Shown here piece after piece: positions 20,980 through 31,959 of a stretch of DNA of 64,000 nt (the stretch's first letter is position 1; each line of letters opens with the position of its first letter). The DNA lies in contig JBQMRR010000084.1 in NCBI GenBank assembly GCA_052174495.1, positions 59,273 through 123,272 on the forward strand. The letters run 5' to 3'. This stretch comes from Arsenophonus sp052174495 (GTDB taxonomy: Bacteria; Pseudomonadota; Gammaproteobacteria; Enterobacterales; Enterobacteriaceae). The notes under the pieces are model-generated. The model did not search any database, was not told the DNA's origin, and saw only the letters and a list, made by a program, of their open reading frames with translations. The position numbers and the translations under genes were made by a program.

Positions 20980-21834
20980 ATGCAATATAAAGTAGTCGCC
21001 ATTGATGATATTAAAGTGGCAAATAATCTACCATTTGTTTTATTTGGTGGTATGAATATACTTGAATCACGTGATCTGGCAATGAAAATTTGTGAACATT
21101 ATGTCACCATAACACAGAAGCTTAATATTTCTTATGTTTTTAAGGCTTCCTTCGATAAAGCCAATCGTTCTTCGATTCATTCCTATCGTGGCCCTGGCCT
21201 TGAAGAAGGAATGAAAATTTTTCAAGAAATCAAACAAACATTTGGCGTTAAGATAATTACTGATGTTCATGAGCCAACGCAAGCGGTAACGGTTGCTGAG
21301 GTAGTTGACGTTATTCAACTACCGGCTTTTTTAGCTAGACAAACTGACCTGGTTGAAGCAATGGCTAAAACCGGTGCAGTTATTAATATTAAAAAACCCC
21401 AATTTATTAGCCCTGTACAAATAGGAAATATTATTGAAAAATTTAAAGAAGCAGGTAATGAGAAGGTTATTCTCTGTGATCGTGGGGTAAACTTTGGTTA
21501 TGATAATTTAGTTGTTGATATGTTAGGATTTAATGTCATGGTAAATGTATCAAATGGTTCTCCGGTAATCTTTGATGTTACTCATGCATTGCAATGCCGT
21601 GATCCTTTTGGTTCTGTTTCCGACGGTCGTCGTGCACAAATTAGTGAGTTAGCAAGAGCGGGTATAGCAGTCGGTTTAGCAGGATTATTTCTTGAAGCGC
21701 ATCCTGATCCGGATAATGCAAAATGTGATGGACCATCGGCACTACAGTTAGGAAAATTAGCACCTTTTCTTAAACAAGTTAAAGCTATAGATGATTTGGT
21801 AAAAAGTTTTTCCCAATTAGATACTACTAATTAA
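20980..21834 (+). CDS. kdsA: 3-deoxy-8-phosphooctulonate (KDO-8-P) synthase
   Basis: KdsA joins PEP and arabinose 5-phosphate to make Kdo-8-phosphate, precursor of the lipopolysaccharide inner core. It has 284 residues, identical in length to E. coli. Conserved blocks are LPFVLFGGMNILESRDLAM, KASFDKANRSSIHSYRGPG, ITDVHEPTQA, LPAFLARQTDLVEAMAKTG, KKPQFISP, CDRGVNFGYDNLVVDM, FDVTHALQCRDPFG and EAHPDPDNAKCDGPSAL. The ATG at 20980 has AAGAAAGGG upstream. The gene shows that a Kdo-containing lipid A core is probably still made. Confidence 0.98.
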   Translation: MQYKVVAIDDIKVANNLPFVLFGGMNILESRDLAMKICEHYVTITQKLNISYVFKASFDKANRSSIHSYRGPGLEEGMKIFQEIKQTFGVKIITDVHEPTQAVTVAEVVDVIQLPAFLARQTDLVEAMAKTGAVINIKKPQFISPVQIGNIIEKFKEAGNEKVILCDRGVNFGYDNLVVDMLGFNVMVNVSNGSPVIFDVTHALQCRDPFGSVSDGRRAQISELARAGIAVGLAGLFLEAHPDPDNAKCDGPSALQLGKLAPFLKQVKAIDDLVKSFSQLDTTN

Positions 21835-22199
21835 TTATTATCTTGTTCAATTAAATGATTTTATTACTATATTTTGATCTGATTTTAGTAACGCTAAAGT
21901 GAAGAAAATAATAAAATCAGTTTACATCTTTCTTTTAACTATTTAAATTGTTATAGATTGTTAGGATGTAGTTGTTCTACCCTTTATAAGGTTACCAATT
22001 TTGATGGAAAAATAGAAGAAATTTTCCATTCAGTAGCAGATTGCGCAAAAAGTAAAATAAACGCATCGTTTTCAGCAATATCTATTCTACTTTCAAGTTA
22101 TATAAATATTTATTCTGAGGTTTCTATCATAAAACCTTATTTCAATAGAAATAAAATTAACTCAATATTATTAGACTTTATTTTGGAACATTAACCCGG
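21835..22199. other. Spacer after kdsA with a small open frame
   Basis: Contains an 11-bp inverted repeat, TGATTTTATTA (21856-21866) and TAATAAAATCA (21909-21919), with a loop too long for a classical terminator. A frame is open from 21898 to the stop ending at 22194 and has a TTG at 21958 (LLGCSCSTLYKVTNFDG follows). I do not recognise the peptide; a remnant or chance frame is likelier than a gene. Confidence 0.3.
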
Positions 22200-25100
22200 T
22201 TAGATTTGTCCTCTCAACTGGTATGAGATATATTGGTAGAATGTCAACAGCAAGGATATTAAATTTAGTAAAACCGAATTTTATAAGCCTATGTAGGCAA
22301 AGGTTATTGTTTTGTTCATAGAGAAATTTATAATCATATTTATATTTTAATTGTTTTTGTTTCAAAAATTTACTCCTAGGCCAGATAGTTCGGCAAATAA
22401 AATAATCCCCCCATAGTATGGGGCCTACTTAGTTCTCCTTATTAATCGGCTGATATAACTGTTCAGATTTAAAATCTGGAATTTATTAATAACTATATGA
22501 TTATCTAATCTTATTAGACTATGTTTACTAATTTCATCTTTAATGCTCGCTAGCAAAGATTTTATAGCATTTAACTTAATATGAGCAAAAGGAATGAGCT
22601 CTTTATCGATAATCAGCTTAAAGAAGAGCCTGATTACTCTCTGTATTAAACTCTTGAACGTAATTTTCGCTATAGGCGAAGACCGATGCAGGTACGCTGC
22701 GATTCTTGAAAATTTATATCTAAGTACTATTTGTACTTTACAATATGTTAATCTTTCAAGATTAACTAGATGACTTTGGGTGAATATACAAAAAAGCGTA
22801 AACCACGTAAAATTAGGAAGACAAATACGTAATTCATATATTACACCGCATCTTTGTTATTATCCAAAACGCTTTAACTCCCCTTACTGAAATTAATGTT
22901 GATATAAATCAACTGAATTTTCATAACACCACAAATAGACTATATAGAAATGTGTCCAACTCAGTCTTCAATTTTTCTATATATACAAGTAATTATTCGT
23001 CTTTACTTACAATTATCCTTTTTTTAAACAAGCGCAACCCCCTCGCAGTAGGGGGGCTCAAGGAAAATTCGATGATACTGGATACAACTGTCATTAAGAA
23101 AAAATTAATAAAAGTATTCTTGTAATGAATACATTACTTATAGGAAATTAGAAATAATCCTTGTCTCTTTTACTCCTAGAACAAATACAAAAATGGCTGG
23201 GTAGATAAATCTGATGAATGCAAATCTATACAAGATAACCATTTTTGCTTTAGTAGCAAAAGAGACATAAATTAGTTTACTTCAATATTATCTGCATCCT
23301 CTTAAATTGCTTTGTTATCATTAATATAGTTGTATAAAAATTTTTGAAAACACGCTGAAAGCATTAGTTTCTGGATAGTGTATATCTGTAGAGCGCATAT
23401 CCTTGTCTACGTCACTTGTTTGCCTATATAGGTTTTTATTTGGTATTAATTTGCTGTGCCTCTCGTAAATGATTCCCACTGCGCCGTTTTTCTGACAAAG
23501 CTGTAGTTATTTAAAAGCCTGCAGTTCATGGAACTTTAAAGCTACTGAACAATGATTCGAGCATAGCAGATTTATATTTTATAAACTAAAACTATTAATG
23601 TAGTATTTTACTATCCTCATCTTATTTACTCTGTTTTTAAGAATAATTAGATGCTACTTAAATTCCTATTTCTCACCGCTACCCGAATTTATTTCCTAGT
23701 GTAGATATGGCAAATATGATATCAAAATTTATATTTTTTGTCCCTTTCATGCTATGATCAACAACTCAATCAATATTTGTAATTCATGTTTCTTTCATCA
23801 GTAATGCTCTGTATATTAAATATACTGTATGATGTTGAGTTGTTATTTAAAAAAGAGTATTCGCAAAAATTTAGCAAAGCGTTCTCATCAGGCTACTGCA
23901 TCACAACTATAATCTGATAAATCCTAGTGTTTTATGATATTAGGAATATCTGTACCTAAAAATAGTGACAGTATTATTTGAACATACAGATATAGACGTT
24001 GCTGTAAAGTACATTTTGTTAAAAAAACAAAATGAGATCCGCTTGTCGATAGCGTGAACTACCTCTGGTGCTGCCTTAAACACGACCACTGCTATTTTTC
24101 TAAAAAATATGCCATTACATTGAAACGAAGAGTGTTGTATATCATTATTATGATCAGCAGATTAACAATACCATCAGTAGACTCTAAAACAGGAAAAGAT
24201 GATCGAGTGCTATATTGGCCATATTCCGGTAATGTAATTTAATTTGCTAAGTTATTATAGTTTCTGATTAAATTATAAATAAGGTATACTATTGCTGAAG
24301 TTGTATAAAGCGCTGAAGATGATAATTCATAAAAACCTAACTTACTATTCTGATTAAAGAAGAATATTCCTTGGCGCACAGATCTATGCAAATGTATTCC
24401 TAATATAGCAACATCTTACTTTTCATCAACGTCAGCTTAGCAAGCATATAACGAAATTGTTATCAAAAAGAATGAATAAAATAAAAAAATGAGAATTATT
24501 GATTTAAATCTAGGATTAATGTCGCTAAAATTAGCGCATTAGATCAAAAAATAAATACTCTGATGAAATTTTAACTTACAATACATTAAGTAAATCAATT
24601 TCTATCTGCTTTTGTCAATAAGGAATAGTTTTTGATATCTTTTAAAGAGAGATTTAATTTCTAACTATTAAGAATATCATATGCTCGCATATGATCCTGC
24701 CTATCTTAGGCAATTAAGGTTGAGATTTTTTCTTTATTTTTACCTCATCATCTCCCGCTTTTCTACCTTTTCTATGTGAAAAGGAATACTTTCCTTTTAA
24801 AGGCTCAGAAAAAATATTTTGTCGACTTTAACAAAGTAACCCTTGCTGCATTTATATTGGCTCTCGACATTGAATCGCAAGGAAGTAATGATGCCAATCT
24901 AAACGTTATTTTAAAGTGAATCCCTATTTGTTTTGTTAACTTCTGTAGAATTAAGCTATTGATATATATCGAAGATAACTAAATTATTTATTTTTATGAT
25001 GTAGTTTTTTAGCAGACTTCCCCTCTTTTCTAGTATGGTTGTTAAATATTTTCCTATAATCTAGGATTTTGCAATGATATAATTTAATATTAACAAATCG

Positions 25101-25285
25101 AGATCATTTGACAGATTGTCATTAATTCAACTAATGAGATCCAACTTTATCTTGAAATAAAGTGAGAAAAAATTGCCTTGATCTGTATGAGTGTTTGCTT
25201 TTTTATAGCAACCGCTTCTAGCGGAAATCCTTTTTATAGTATATAAAATTCTTATTAATAACTTTTTAATATAAAGCTATTTATA
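22200..25285 (-). mobile_element. IS1595-family fossil, copy 3, split by IS91
   Basis: The 3' part lies at about 22200-22655 on the minus strand; FQILNLNSYISRLI matches the C-terminal FHI-NVNSY-SRLK block, with remains of the FHG..YLPNYL region after it. The 5' part lies at about 24666-25285, with the YFL-AFKGK island and the GCTACAGCGG-like left-end block. Joining 22655 to 24666 restores the order seen in the unsplit minus copy at 33600-34260. The gap between the parts is filled by an IS91 fossil, so IS91 arrived after this IS1595 copy. Confidence 0.72.
22656..24665 (+). mobile_element. IS91-family fossil, copy 1
   Basis: Plus-strand remnant of a rolling-circle IS91-type transposase. Around 23490-23560 KACSS--FKATEQ matches CKSKACSSCGLKATEQW, the zinc-binding N-terminus. 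About 23755 (INNSINIC) corresponds to GQQLNQYPHIHVS. Near 24100-24290 HYYDQQINNTI and a later YGFLSNRKRGTLLPKVY-like segment are readable across frames. The open frame at 24054-24242 is an internal fragment. Copies 2 (31960-33400) and 3 (50570-52340) share the same blocks. Confidence 0.72.
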
Positions 25286-25764
25286 AAAATTTGATAATAA
25301 AAACCTAAAAAGATCAATCGGAGATAACAAGATTTTTCTAACTATAAAATTGTAAAAATTTCATACAATAAGGGATTAAATATTAATGTTCACAAAATTA
25401 TTGGTCTTCTGGTAAGTAAAATAATTAAATAAAATCTGCAAATAATGTCTTGTGTTATTCATACCACTGAATTGTTAGTATAACATTGCATTCAATATAT
25501 ATTATTAATGGTAATATAATTTCCAAAGCTTAATATGTATAGCGTTTATTATCATTGAAATTAATTGAGTACGTGAAATGATCGAAGAAATGATCCATTT
25601 TAGATTAAAATATCATTATCGTCGTATTCCCCCCATAATGCCTGTAAGCTAACATTGTTCGCATTAGATTGATATACAAATAGTTGGTTTAAGCATGAAT
25701 CTTTTATATCAATATATCTATATAACTACTAGTTTGCGAGTTATTTTACCAAATATGCTCGTAT
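25286..25764. other. Unassigned AT-rich spacer
   Basis: About 480 bp between an IS1595 left end and an IS256 end. It does not resemble the four IS families, and no frame or pseudogene could be recognised. Confidence 0.4.
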
Positions 25765-27155
25765 GGTGGTCAGAGTAGGTTCTGCTCTAATGCTTCATAA
25801 ATCTGTTCTGAATTCTTAATTAAACCTTATTTACCAGTAGCGTCAAGGAAGTCAAATTTTATTAGCCGGTTTTAAGCTTTTCTTAGCAATCTATAGTAAC
25901 TAAGATACCATTGAAATAGTTGTTTTTCCAAACTTACATTGCTTCACATATTGGCTTCATAGCTTCACTACCATAAAACTAGATTCAATTAGATTCGTTG
26001 TTTTTATTAACGCCCAGTACAGTGTCCTAACAGGAAGGTATAGAATATAGCTATTATTCTCACTTTTTTTTAACTTCTTCATCGCTGCAGAACGCTTCTA
26101 TAAAAATATTACTAATAAACAACAAAGGTTTTATTAGCGGTATCACAATTTGCTACTAGATAGAGACTACCTCAGCTTACACTTAATTTTTGATGTTACA
26201 TGCATTTAGGGAATGAAATCGTTAACATATTAACTGTTTTGTATACTTTATAACTACCCAAGAGCGTTGTAGCTACATATCCGGGAATATCTTTATTCAT
26301 TTAGATTTCAACAACTAAGCACCGCGTCCTCCTTTGTTCCAAGCTCTGGAAGATACGGTTAAGTCTCGCACTTACAGGCTCTTAAGAAGTTCGACCCCCC
26401 CTCCAGTGCGTTTCTGACTCTTAATAACCATATTTGATCGTAATGAGCTTTTTAATATCTATCCAGTGCCGATAGTAATGAAGCAGCAGGCAAAGACGAT
26501 GAGCTTGCCTAACAGCATAGCATATTCTATCGTTCCAAAAAATAAAAACAATGTATATCGCTTAAATCATGCAGCTATCATTGCCTGTGCTCTTTAAGCC
26601 ATGCTGTTTCGGTATGCTAATGGACTTTAAGTGGAGAGACCGTGTGCTTTCACCGAAAAGTGCCTATAGCTTTGTGAAAATAACGGGTGGAGATGTGCTA
26701 CCAAGTACGAGCTATGGTCGGAACTCTTTGCCGCTTTTTTATGCTTCAGATAATGCGAAATGAGCTATTAAAAGATATTTTATTTTGCTACAATTTTTGG
26801 TCTTAATTACTTTAATCTCAACATCGCCAATACCAGTCTGTATGATATTCGTTACCCAAATAACTATTATAGATGTGTGGGTTGACAGTAGCCAATAAGG
26901 TGTGGCGTTAAGCATCTTATTGCAACCATGCCTTCAAGTTCTCCCTCAATAATGAGGGAGTCTATTTATTGTCTCTGTCACTATTATGAATGAGTTAATA
27001 TAATCGATCAGGGTAATATATGGTTTTACGGATATATGTAAGGGTAGACTTTTCATGACATATCATCTCTCTGTTATTGAAGTAATATACAAAATCAATC
27101 AGAAGGATACACTAGCATCTGTAAAATCCGCATACACCAGAAATGAACATAATAT
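25765..27155 (-). mobile_element. IS256-family fossil, copy C
   Basis: Minus-strand IS256 remnant running from the shared 3' block (GCTTCATAAATCTGTTCTGA at about 25790) to the shared 5' block (CATGACATATCATCTCTCTG at about 27055, then ACACCAGAAATGAACATAA). Interior islands align with copies A, G, H and I. The open frames at 26569-26763 and 27055-27240 are fragments or antisense frames, not genes. It ends about 75 bp from tRNA-Ser. Confidence 0.76.
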
Positions 27156-27231
27156 CAGTTTGGCGATCAGGGTTGACTTCTGTAGTATAAATTTACGAGA
27201 AACTAAATGGTTTCCTGGAAGATATTTCATA

Positions 27232-27321
27232 TGGCGGTGAAGGAGGGATTCGAACCCTCGATATGCTTTTACATATACACACTTTCCAGGTGTGCTCCTT
27301 CAGCCACTCGGACACTTCACC
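27232..27321 (-). tRNA. tRNA-Ser (GGA)
   Basis: Reading the minus strand gives GGTGAAGTGTCCGAGTGGCT for the acceptor and D-arm, anticodon loop CTGGAAA with GGA, a long variable arm typical of serine tRNAs, GGTTCGAATCC in the T-arm and an encoded CCA (27232-27234). It is close to the E. coli serX/serW type and looks intact. Confidence 0.96.
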
Positions 27322-27361
27322 GATCATCATGCTAATTTAATATTATATTAAAATTATGGAA

Positions 27362-27382
27362 TTCTCCTATCCTATAGGAGAA
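27362..27382. repeat. Perfect 9-bp hairpin upstream of tRNA-Ser
   Basis: TTCTCCTAT (27362-27370), loop CCT, ATAGGAGAA (27374-27382). There is no T-run on the plus strand and only a weak one on the minus strand. It lies about 40 bp upstream of the minus-strand tRNA-Ser gene. Possible attenuator or terminator for transcription coming from yceB; function uncertain. Confidence 0.4.
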
Positions 27383-28105
27383 AAAGACTAACCATTAATA
27401 ATATATTACAGCTTTTCTCTTTCTAATATATAATATAAATAAAAGAATAATTTATTGAAGATATATTTGATATTACCGTCAATATCTTATACTAATTATT
27501 AGTAAATAAAATTATTAAATGCATAATATAAGTTAGAAATGATAATGAATGAATTTTCTGTAAAAATGCTGATTTTAGGAACATTAATTTAATTGTTTTC
27601 AAAAAAATTATTTAACTAAACTTTTATTGATTAATCATTAAAAATCAATTCAAATTATCTTGACATTTATAATAAAATAAATTAGTAATCTAAAATTACT
27701 TGCTAGTAGCTATGATTTTTGGCGTTAGTAATTAAGACTTAATTAATTTTTAATAAAAAATGAAATGCTGTTATCAGCAGAAACAATGATTGTTTTGGTG
27801 CTTTATTATTGGCAGAATTTTGGTTTAAAGATAATGTAGAGCATGATCTCTTATTAACATAAATTCAGTTATTTGATCACTTTATTTTATTTATGAGTAA
27901 ATTATTTTTAATCAAGTGATAAACTCTATCTAGAGAGTAATTAAGTATTTTACTAAAGTAAAAATAACGCGTAAAGATTTAGTTATCTTAGCCGAAGAGT
28001 TGACTATGAATTAGTGATTATAGTTGTTAATTTACATAAAAATCTAACAGGTAAGTTAGATATATTTATTATAGTCTATTGATTGATTAATGATTGGTAA
28101 TTTAT
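27383..28105. other. Unassigned region between tRNA-Ser and yceB
   Basis: About 720 bp, extremely AT-rich, with short islands of coding-like text (for example ALLLAEFWFKDN near 27800 on the plus strand) but no family I can name and no similarity to the local IS elements. Probably one fully eroded gene. Confidence 0.35.
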
Positions 28106-28666
28106 TTATTCTACTAATGAAATAACTAACTTACCCGGTTTGACTTCAAGTCCTTTAACTATTTTTTTAGCTAATGCTTCTGCTTTATTTTTTTCTGGTT
28201 GCAATAAATACACAGGATTTTTTTCAAAATAGGATTTTAATGAATTATTAAGAATAGGAATTATTGGAGAGATGATTGAGGTTATTTTTTCTGGTATAAT
28301 TTTATTATTAGAAATTATTAACTCTTTTAAATAGATAGCACCAGAAGCTACGTCAAAATAGGGTAGTGAAGTAATAGATAAGGAGACTTCTGCATGCGTT
28401 GAACATAATAGTGTTTTAATCTTAATTTTAGCTATTCCAGTTAAGGTAATTTTATTTGGTTCAATTTGCCCTATTTGAGTAGAAAGATTAGCTATATCGA
28501 TATTGGCATTAGCAATTCCAATAATGCCTATTTTTTTGCTATAGTGGATGTGTTTGGCGAGATAGTGATTAATGTTATCTTCACTGATATTAAATTCGGT
28601 TAATTGATTGCATCCAGCTATAAATCCGCATAGTAATAATAGTGTTCCTGTAAAAAAGTGCTTCAT
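28106..28666 (-). CDS. yceB: DUF1439 lipoprotein YceB
   Basis: A predicted outer-membrane or periplasmic lipoprotein of unknown function, 186 residues, the same size as E. coli YceB. The signal peptide is MKHFFTGTLLLLCGFIAGC with the lipobox IAGC, so Cys19 would be acylated. Family blocks follow: NQLTEFNISEDNINHYLAKH, IGQIEPNKITLTG, GAIYLKELII and GLEVKPGKLVIS. The ATG at 28666 gives the expected signal sequence. Retention is notable because lolB is a pseudogene (16093-16660); the protein may stay in the inner membrane or use another route. Confidence 0.93.
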   Translation of the reverse strand: MKHFFTGTLLLLCGFIAGCNQLTEFNISEDNINHYLAKHIHYSKKIGIIGIANANIDIANLSTQIGQIEPNKITLTGIAKIKIKTLLCSTHAEVSLSITSLPYFDVASGAIYLKELIISNNKIIPEKITSIISPIIPILNNSLKSYFEKNPVYLLQPEKNKAEALAKKIVKGLEVKPGKLVISLVE

Positions 28667-28789
28667 ATTTTATTTCTCATATATTTTTGATAGTTAGATT
28701 GCATCTAATTATTCATCATTACAAATAATAGTTTTTCTGCTGATTAAACTGCTGGTATAAAACTCATAAGGTTATTAACCTTATAAGGT

Positions 28790-29700
28790 TAATAGATATT
28801 ATCTGTGATATATGTTGAATATCTTGACTTTACGAGAATAAGTAAAACAAACAAACATTGATTTTAAACAGTGATTAGATTGACATAACTGTCTTCTTGC
28901 TTCAGCGACGATAAGCTACTTAAATATACTAATTGGTATTGTTGAAGTTAATGAAAAATTTTTTCTGAATCCTTTAAAGAAATTGTTATATCTGACATAT
29001 AGGAAAGATAAAAATAAAAGAAAATAGGAAATAAAAGTAAAGAAGGAATCACGGTCTTAATTCCTTGAGATTAATAAGGGATCATATTAGGAAGAGATTC
29101 TTAAAGAGTTTAATGCAAAATATGTTAGTCGTTTTCTTAGTTAATTATTGATAAAGAGTCTCTATCTTTTTCTCCAATGAAACAAAATTATATGAATTGT
29201 TGCTAATAAGCATGAAATTAGTCACCCATTGCCTAAATAAGGTTGGATAATCAGAGATTATTTATAAGTAATTTTACATTTAAAATATGAAAAGTTATAT
29301 CAGCTGATTAAAAGGATAGACTAAATAGATTCCATGGCGAAGGATTTTTTTTATTTATCAAATGATAAGCATTAGAGAAGTTTATTTAAACTACACAATT
29401 AAATTATAGAAGTGACTACAAATTGACTATGCGAGCAAAGCAACAATCTTTGTTATCATAGCTGATAATCAATATCAGGATCTTGCTTTACTCTTACTTT
29501 AGGGGTTAAGTATAGCGCTTAGCTATAGTAGACACAGGTTCTTTTTGCTTTCCTGAAAAACAAGACTAATCTTAGGTATTGGAGTTATCTGACGATAAGA
29601 GCCTCATTATCATGATATTTCCTTAACTTATATACCTGATAGTCATATTAGTATGATTAGGGTTCTACGATGAGCTCTATATAATTATTCGAGACAAAAC
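28790..29700 (+). mobile_element. IS1595-family fossil, copy 4 (5'-truncated)
   Basis: Plus-strand remnant starting in the LTLRE-like region (GACTTTACGAGAATAAGTAA near 28830) and running to the right-end block near 29640. The glycine-rich IVEV...F-ESFK and HEIS islands align with copies 1, 2 and 10. The first third of the element is absent. Confidence 0.68.
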
Positions 29701-29948
29701 CGATATACCTTTTTAAAAACTATATGGATATACGAAAGCTTATTTATAAAATATACATGAATAGGGATCATATTTTAATGTTTTTGATCTAAAACAATGA
29801 GAATAAATTTTGCAAATAAAACCAAAATAATAATGATCAATTTTATCTGCTAGTTTAGCGAAAATAGTTATTTTAACTCATGGTAGTGCTTACGACTCGC
29901 TGATACGCTTTATTAATTTATAATAACCGCTATCAAGAAAGATATTAT

Positions 29949-31490
29949 ATGAATCTACTCAAATCCTTAGCAGTAATAAGTTCTATAACTATGTTTTCCA
30001 GAATACTAGGATTTATTCGCGATGTGATCATCGCGCGTTTTTTTGGCGCTGGTGCGCCGACAGACGCTTTTTTTGTTGCTTTTCGATTACCAAATCTTTT
30101 ACGTCGAATTTTTGCTGAAGGCGCATTTTCGCAAATATTTATTCCTATCCTTAGCGAATATAAAAATCAGAAAGGTGACGAAGCTACTCGCACTTTTATT
30201 GCTTACGTTTCTGGTTTATTGACATTCATTTTGGCCATCATTACATTATCTGGAATATTAGCTGCACCTTGGATTATTTATATTACAGCTCCAGGTTTTA
30301 TTGATATATCAAATAAGTTTGATTTAACCGTTCGTTTATTAAGAATTACTTTTCCTTATATTTTATTAATCTCTTTAGTATCATTGGCTGGTGCTATTTT
30401 GAATACTTGGAACCGGTTTTTTGTTCCTGCTTTAGCACCTAGTTTACTTAATATCAGTATCATTATGTCAGTACTGTTGTTAGCACCATATTGTGAACCG
30501 CCTATTATAGCGGTAGCATGGGGGGTTTTTGTCGGCGGCATTTTACAGTTGCTGTATCAATTACCTTTTTTACAAAAAATTGGTATGTTAGTTTTACCGC
30601 GTATCTCTTTTTGTGATAGCGGTGTGTTGCGAGTAATGAAGTTAATGGGGCCGGCAATTATTGGTGTTTCTTTAAGCCAGATTTCTTTTATAATTAATAT
30701 TATTTTTGCCTCATTTCTACAATCAGGCTCTGTCTCATGGATGTATTATGCTGACCGATTAATGGAGCTCCCTACCGGTGTTTTAGGGGTGACACTTGGT
30801 ACTATCTTATTACCTGCTTTAGCAAAAAGTTTTTCAACCGGTGATAATAAAGAATATCAACGCTTGATGGACTTGGGGTTACGGCTTTGCTTTTTATTAG
30901 CGCTACCTTGTAGTATTGGACTAGCTATTTTAGCTCAGCCATTGACTATATCACTTTTTCAGTATGGCAACTTTACCGCTTACGATGCAATAATGACCCA
31001 ATGGGCATTAATTGCCTACTGCATCGGTTTAATGGGGTTAATTATCGTTAAGGTATTAACGCCAGGATTCTATGCAAGACAAGATATTCAAACACCAGTA
31101 AAAATCGCAATTATTACTTTAATTTTAACACAATTAATGAACATTGCCTTTATTGGTCCGCTGAAACATGCTGGATTAGCCTTATCAATCAGCCTAGCGG
31201 CATACTTTAATGCTCTGATGCTTTATTGGCAATTACGTTGTCAGGCAATTTTTATCCCCTTAGCTGGATGGGGGAAATTTTTACTCAAATTAATTGCTGC
31301 TTTAATTGTTATGGTAATGGTATTATTGTTGCTATTAAATTTTATGCCGCCGTGGGAATATGGAAATATGTTGATGCGGATCACTCGATTGTTATTGGTA
31401 GTTTTTGCCGGAGCAATAAGTTATTTTGCTGCATTATTTGTTTTTGGTTTTCGTTTGAAAGACTTTTTTTATAACAGGCTATTTAATTAA
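29949..31490 (+). CDS. murJ: Lipid II flippase MurJ (MviN)
   Basis: MurJ flips lipid II across the inner membrane for peptidoglycan synthesis. The 513 residues match the family length and are almost wholly hydrophobic with about 14 membrane segments. The N-terminus MNLLKSLAVISSITMFSRILGF is followed by RDVIIARFFGAGAPTDAFFVAFRLPNLLRRIFAEGAFSQIF-type text, the diagnostic start with its conserved basic residues. Later blocks are YADRLMELPTGVLGVTLGT, LVKVLTPGFYAR-like IVKVLTPGFYARQD, and P-K-A. The ATG at 29949 fits the family. With murI and ispE it argues for a retained peptidoglycan pathway. Confidence 0.97.
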   Translation: MNLLKSLAVISSITMFSRILGFIRDVIIARFFGAGAPTDAFFVAFRLPNLLRRIFAEGAFSQIFIPILSEYKNQKGDEATRTFIAYVSGLLTFILAIITLSGILAAPWIIYITAPGFIDISNKFDLTVRLLRITFPYILLISLVSLAGAILNTWNRFFVPALAPSLLNISIIMSVLLLAPYCEPPIIAVAWGVFVGGILQLLYQLPFLQKIGMLVLPRISFCDSGVLRVMKLMGPAIIGVSLSQISFIINIIFASFLQSGSVSWMYYADRLMELPTGVLGVTLGTILLPALAKSFSTGDNKEYQRLMDLGLRLCFLLALPCSIGLAILAQPLTISLFQYGNFTAYDAIMTQWALIAYCIGLMGLIIVKVLTPGFYARQDIQTPVKIAIITLILTQLMNIAFIGPLKHAGLALSISLAAYFNALMLYWQLRCQAIFIPLAGWGKFLLKLIAALIVMVMVLLLLLNFMPPWEYGNMLMRITRLLLVVFAGAISYFAALFVFGFRLKDFFYNRLFN

Positions 31491-31626
31491 TTTAATGATA
31501 AATAAATCTGATTAAGTGATGATTAGTAAGGTGAAAAGTATAAACACGTTCTTCATTACCAAACAAAACTGGTAAGCTCCACTGATTTTTCAATTTAAAA
31601 ATAGCATTGACACTAGACAGACTTGA

Positions 31627-31700
31627 TGCGTCCGAGTGGACTCGAACCACTGATCCCCACCATGTCAAGGTGGTGCTCTAACCAACTGAGCTACGGACGC
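31627..31700 (-). tRNA. tRNA-Val (GAC)
   Basis: The minus strand reads GCGTCCGTAGCTCAGTTGGT for the acceptor and D-arm, anticodon arm CCACCTTGACATGGTGG with GAC, and GGTTCGAGTCC in the T-arm; the cloverleaf is intact. The genomic 3' end after the discriminator A is TCA rather than CCA, unlike the E. coli gene, so the CCA end would need to be added or repaired enzymatically. Confidence 0.95.
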
Positions 31701-31959
31701 AATAAAAATTTTATTGCAATAATGTAGAAAAGGATATTAATGGGTAGTTTCCATTCTAGCAAGAGAAAAATATAATTTGCCTCTATCTGCTCGTACTTAA
31801 TGCTGTTCAGCATAAAAGAAATTTTTTTTAATAGTTAGGAAATTGAATCGCAATTTAATTTAATATCAAAGCTATTTTTTAATAAAAGGAAATAGAACTA
31901 CTTTATTTAGTTGGGTTTGGTATAAGTGAAAAGTTTATCAGATAGTGTGGGTTTTAATC

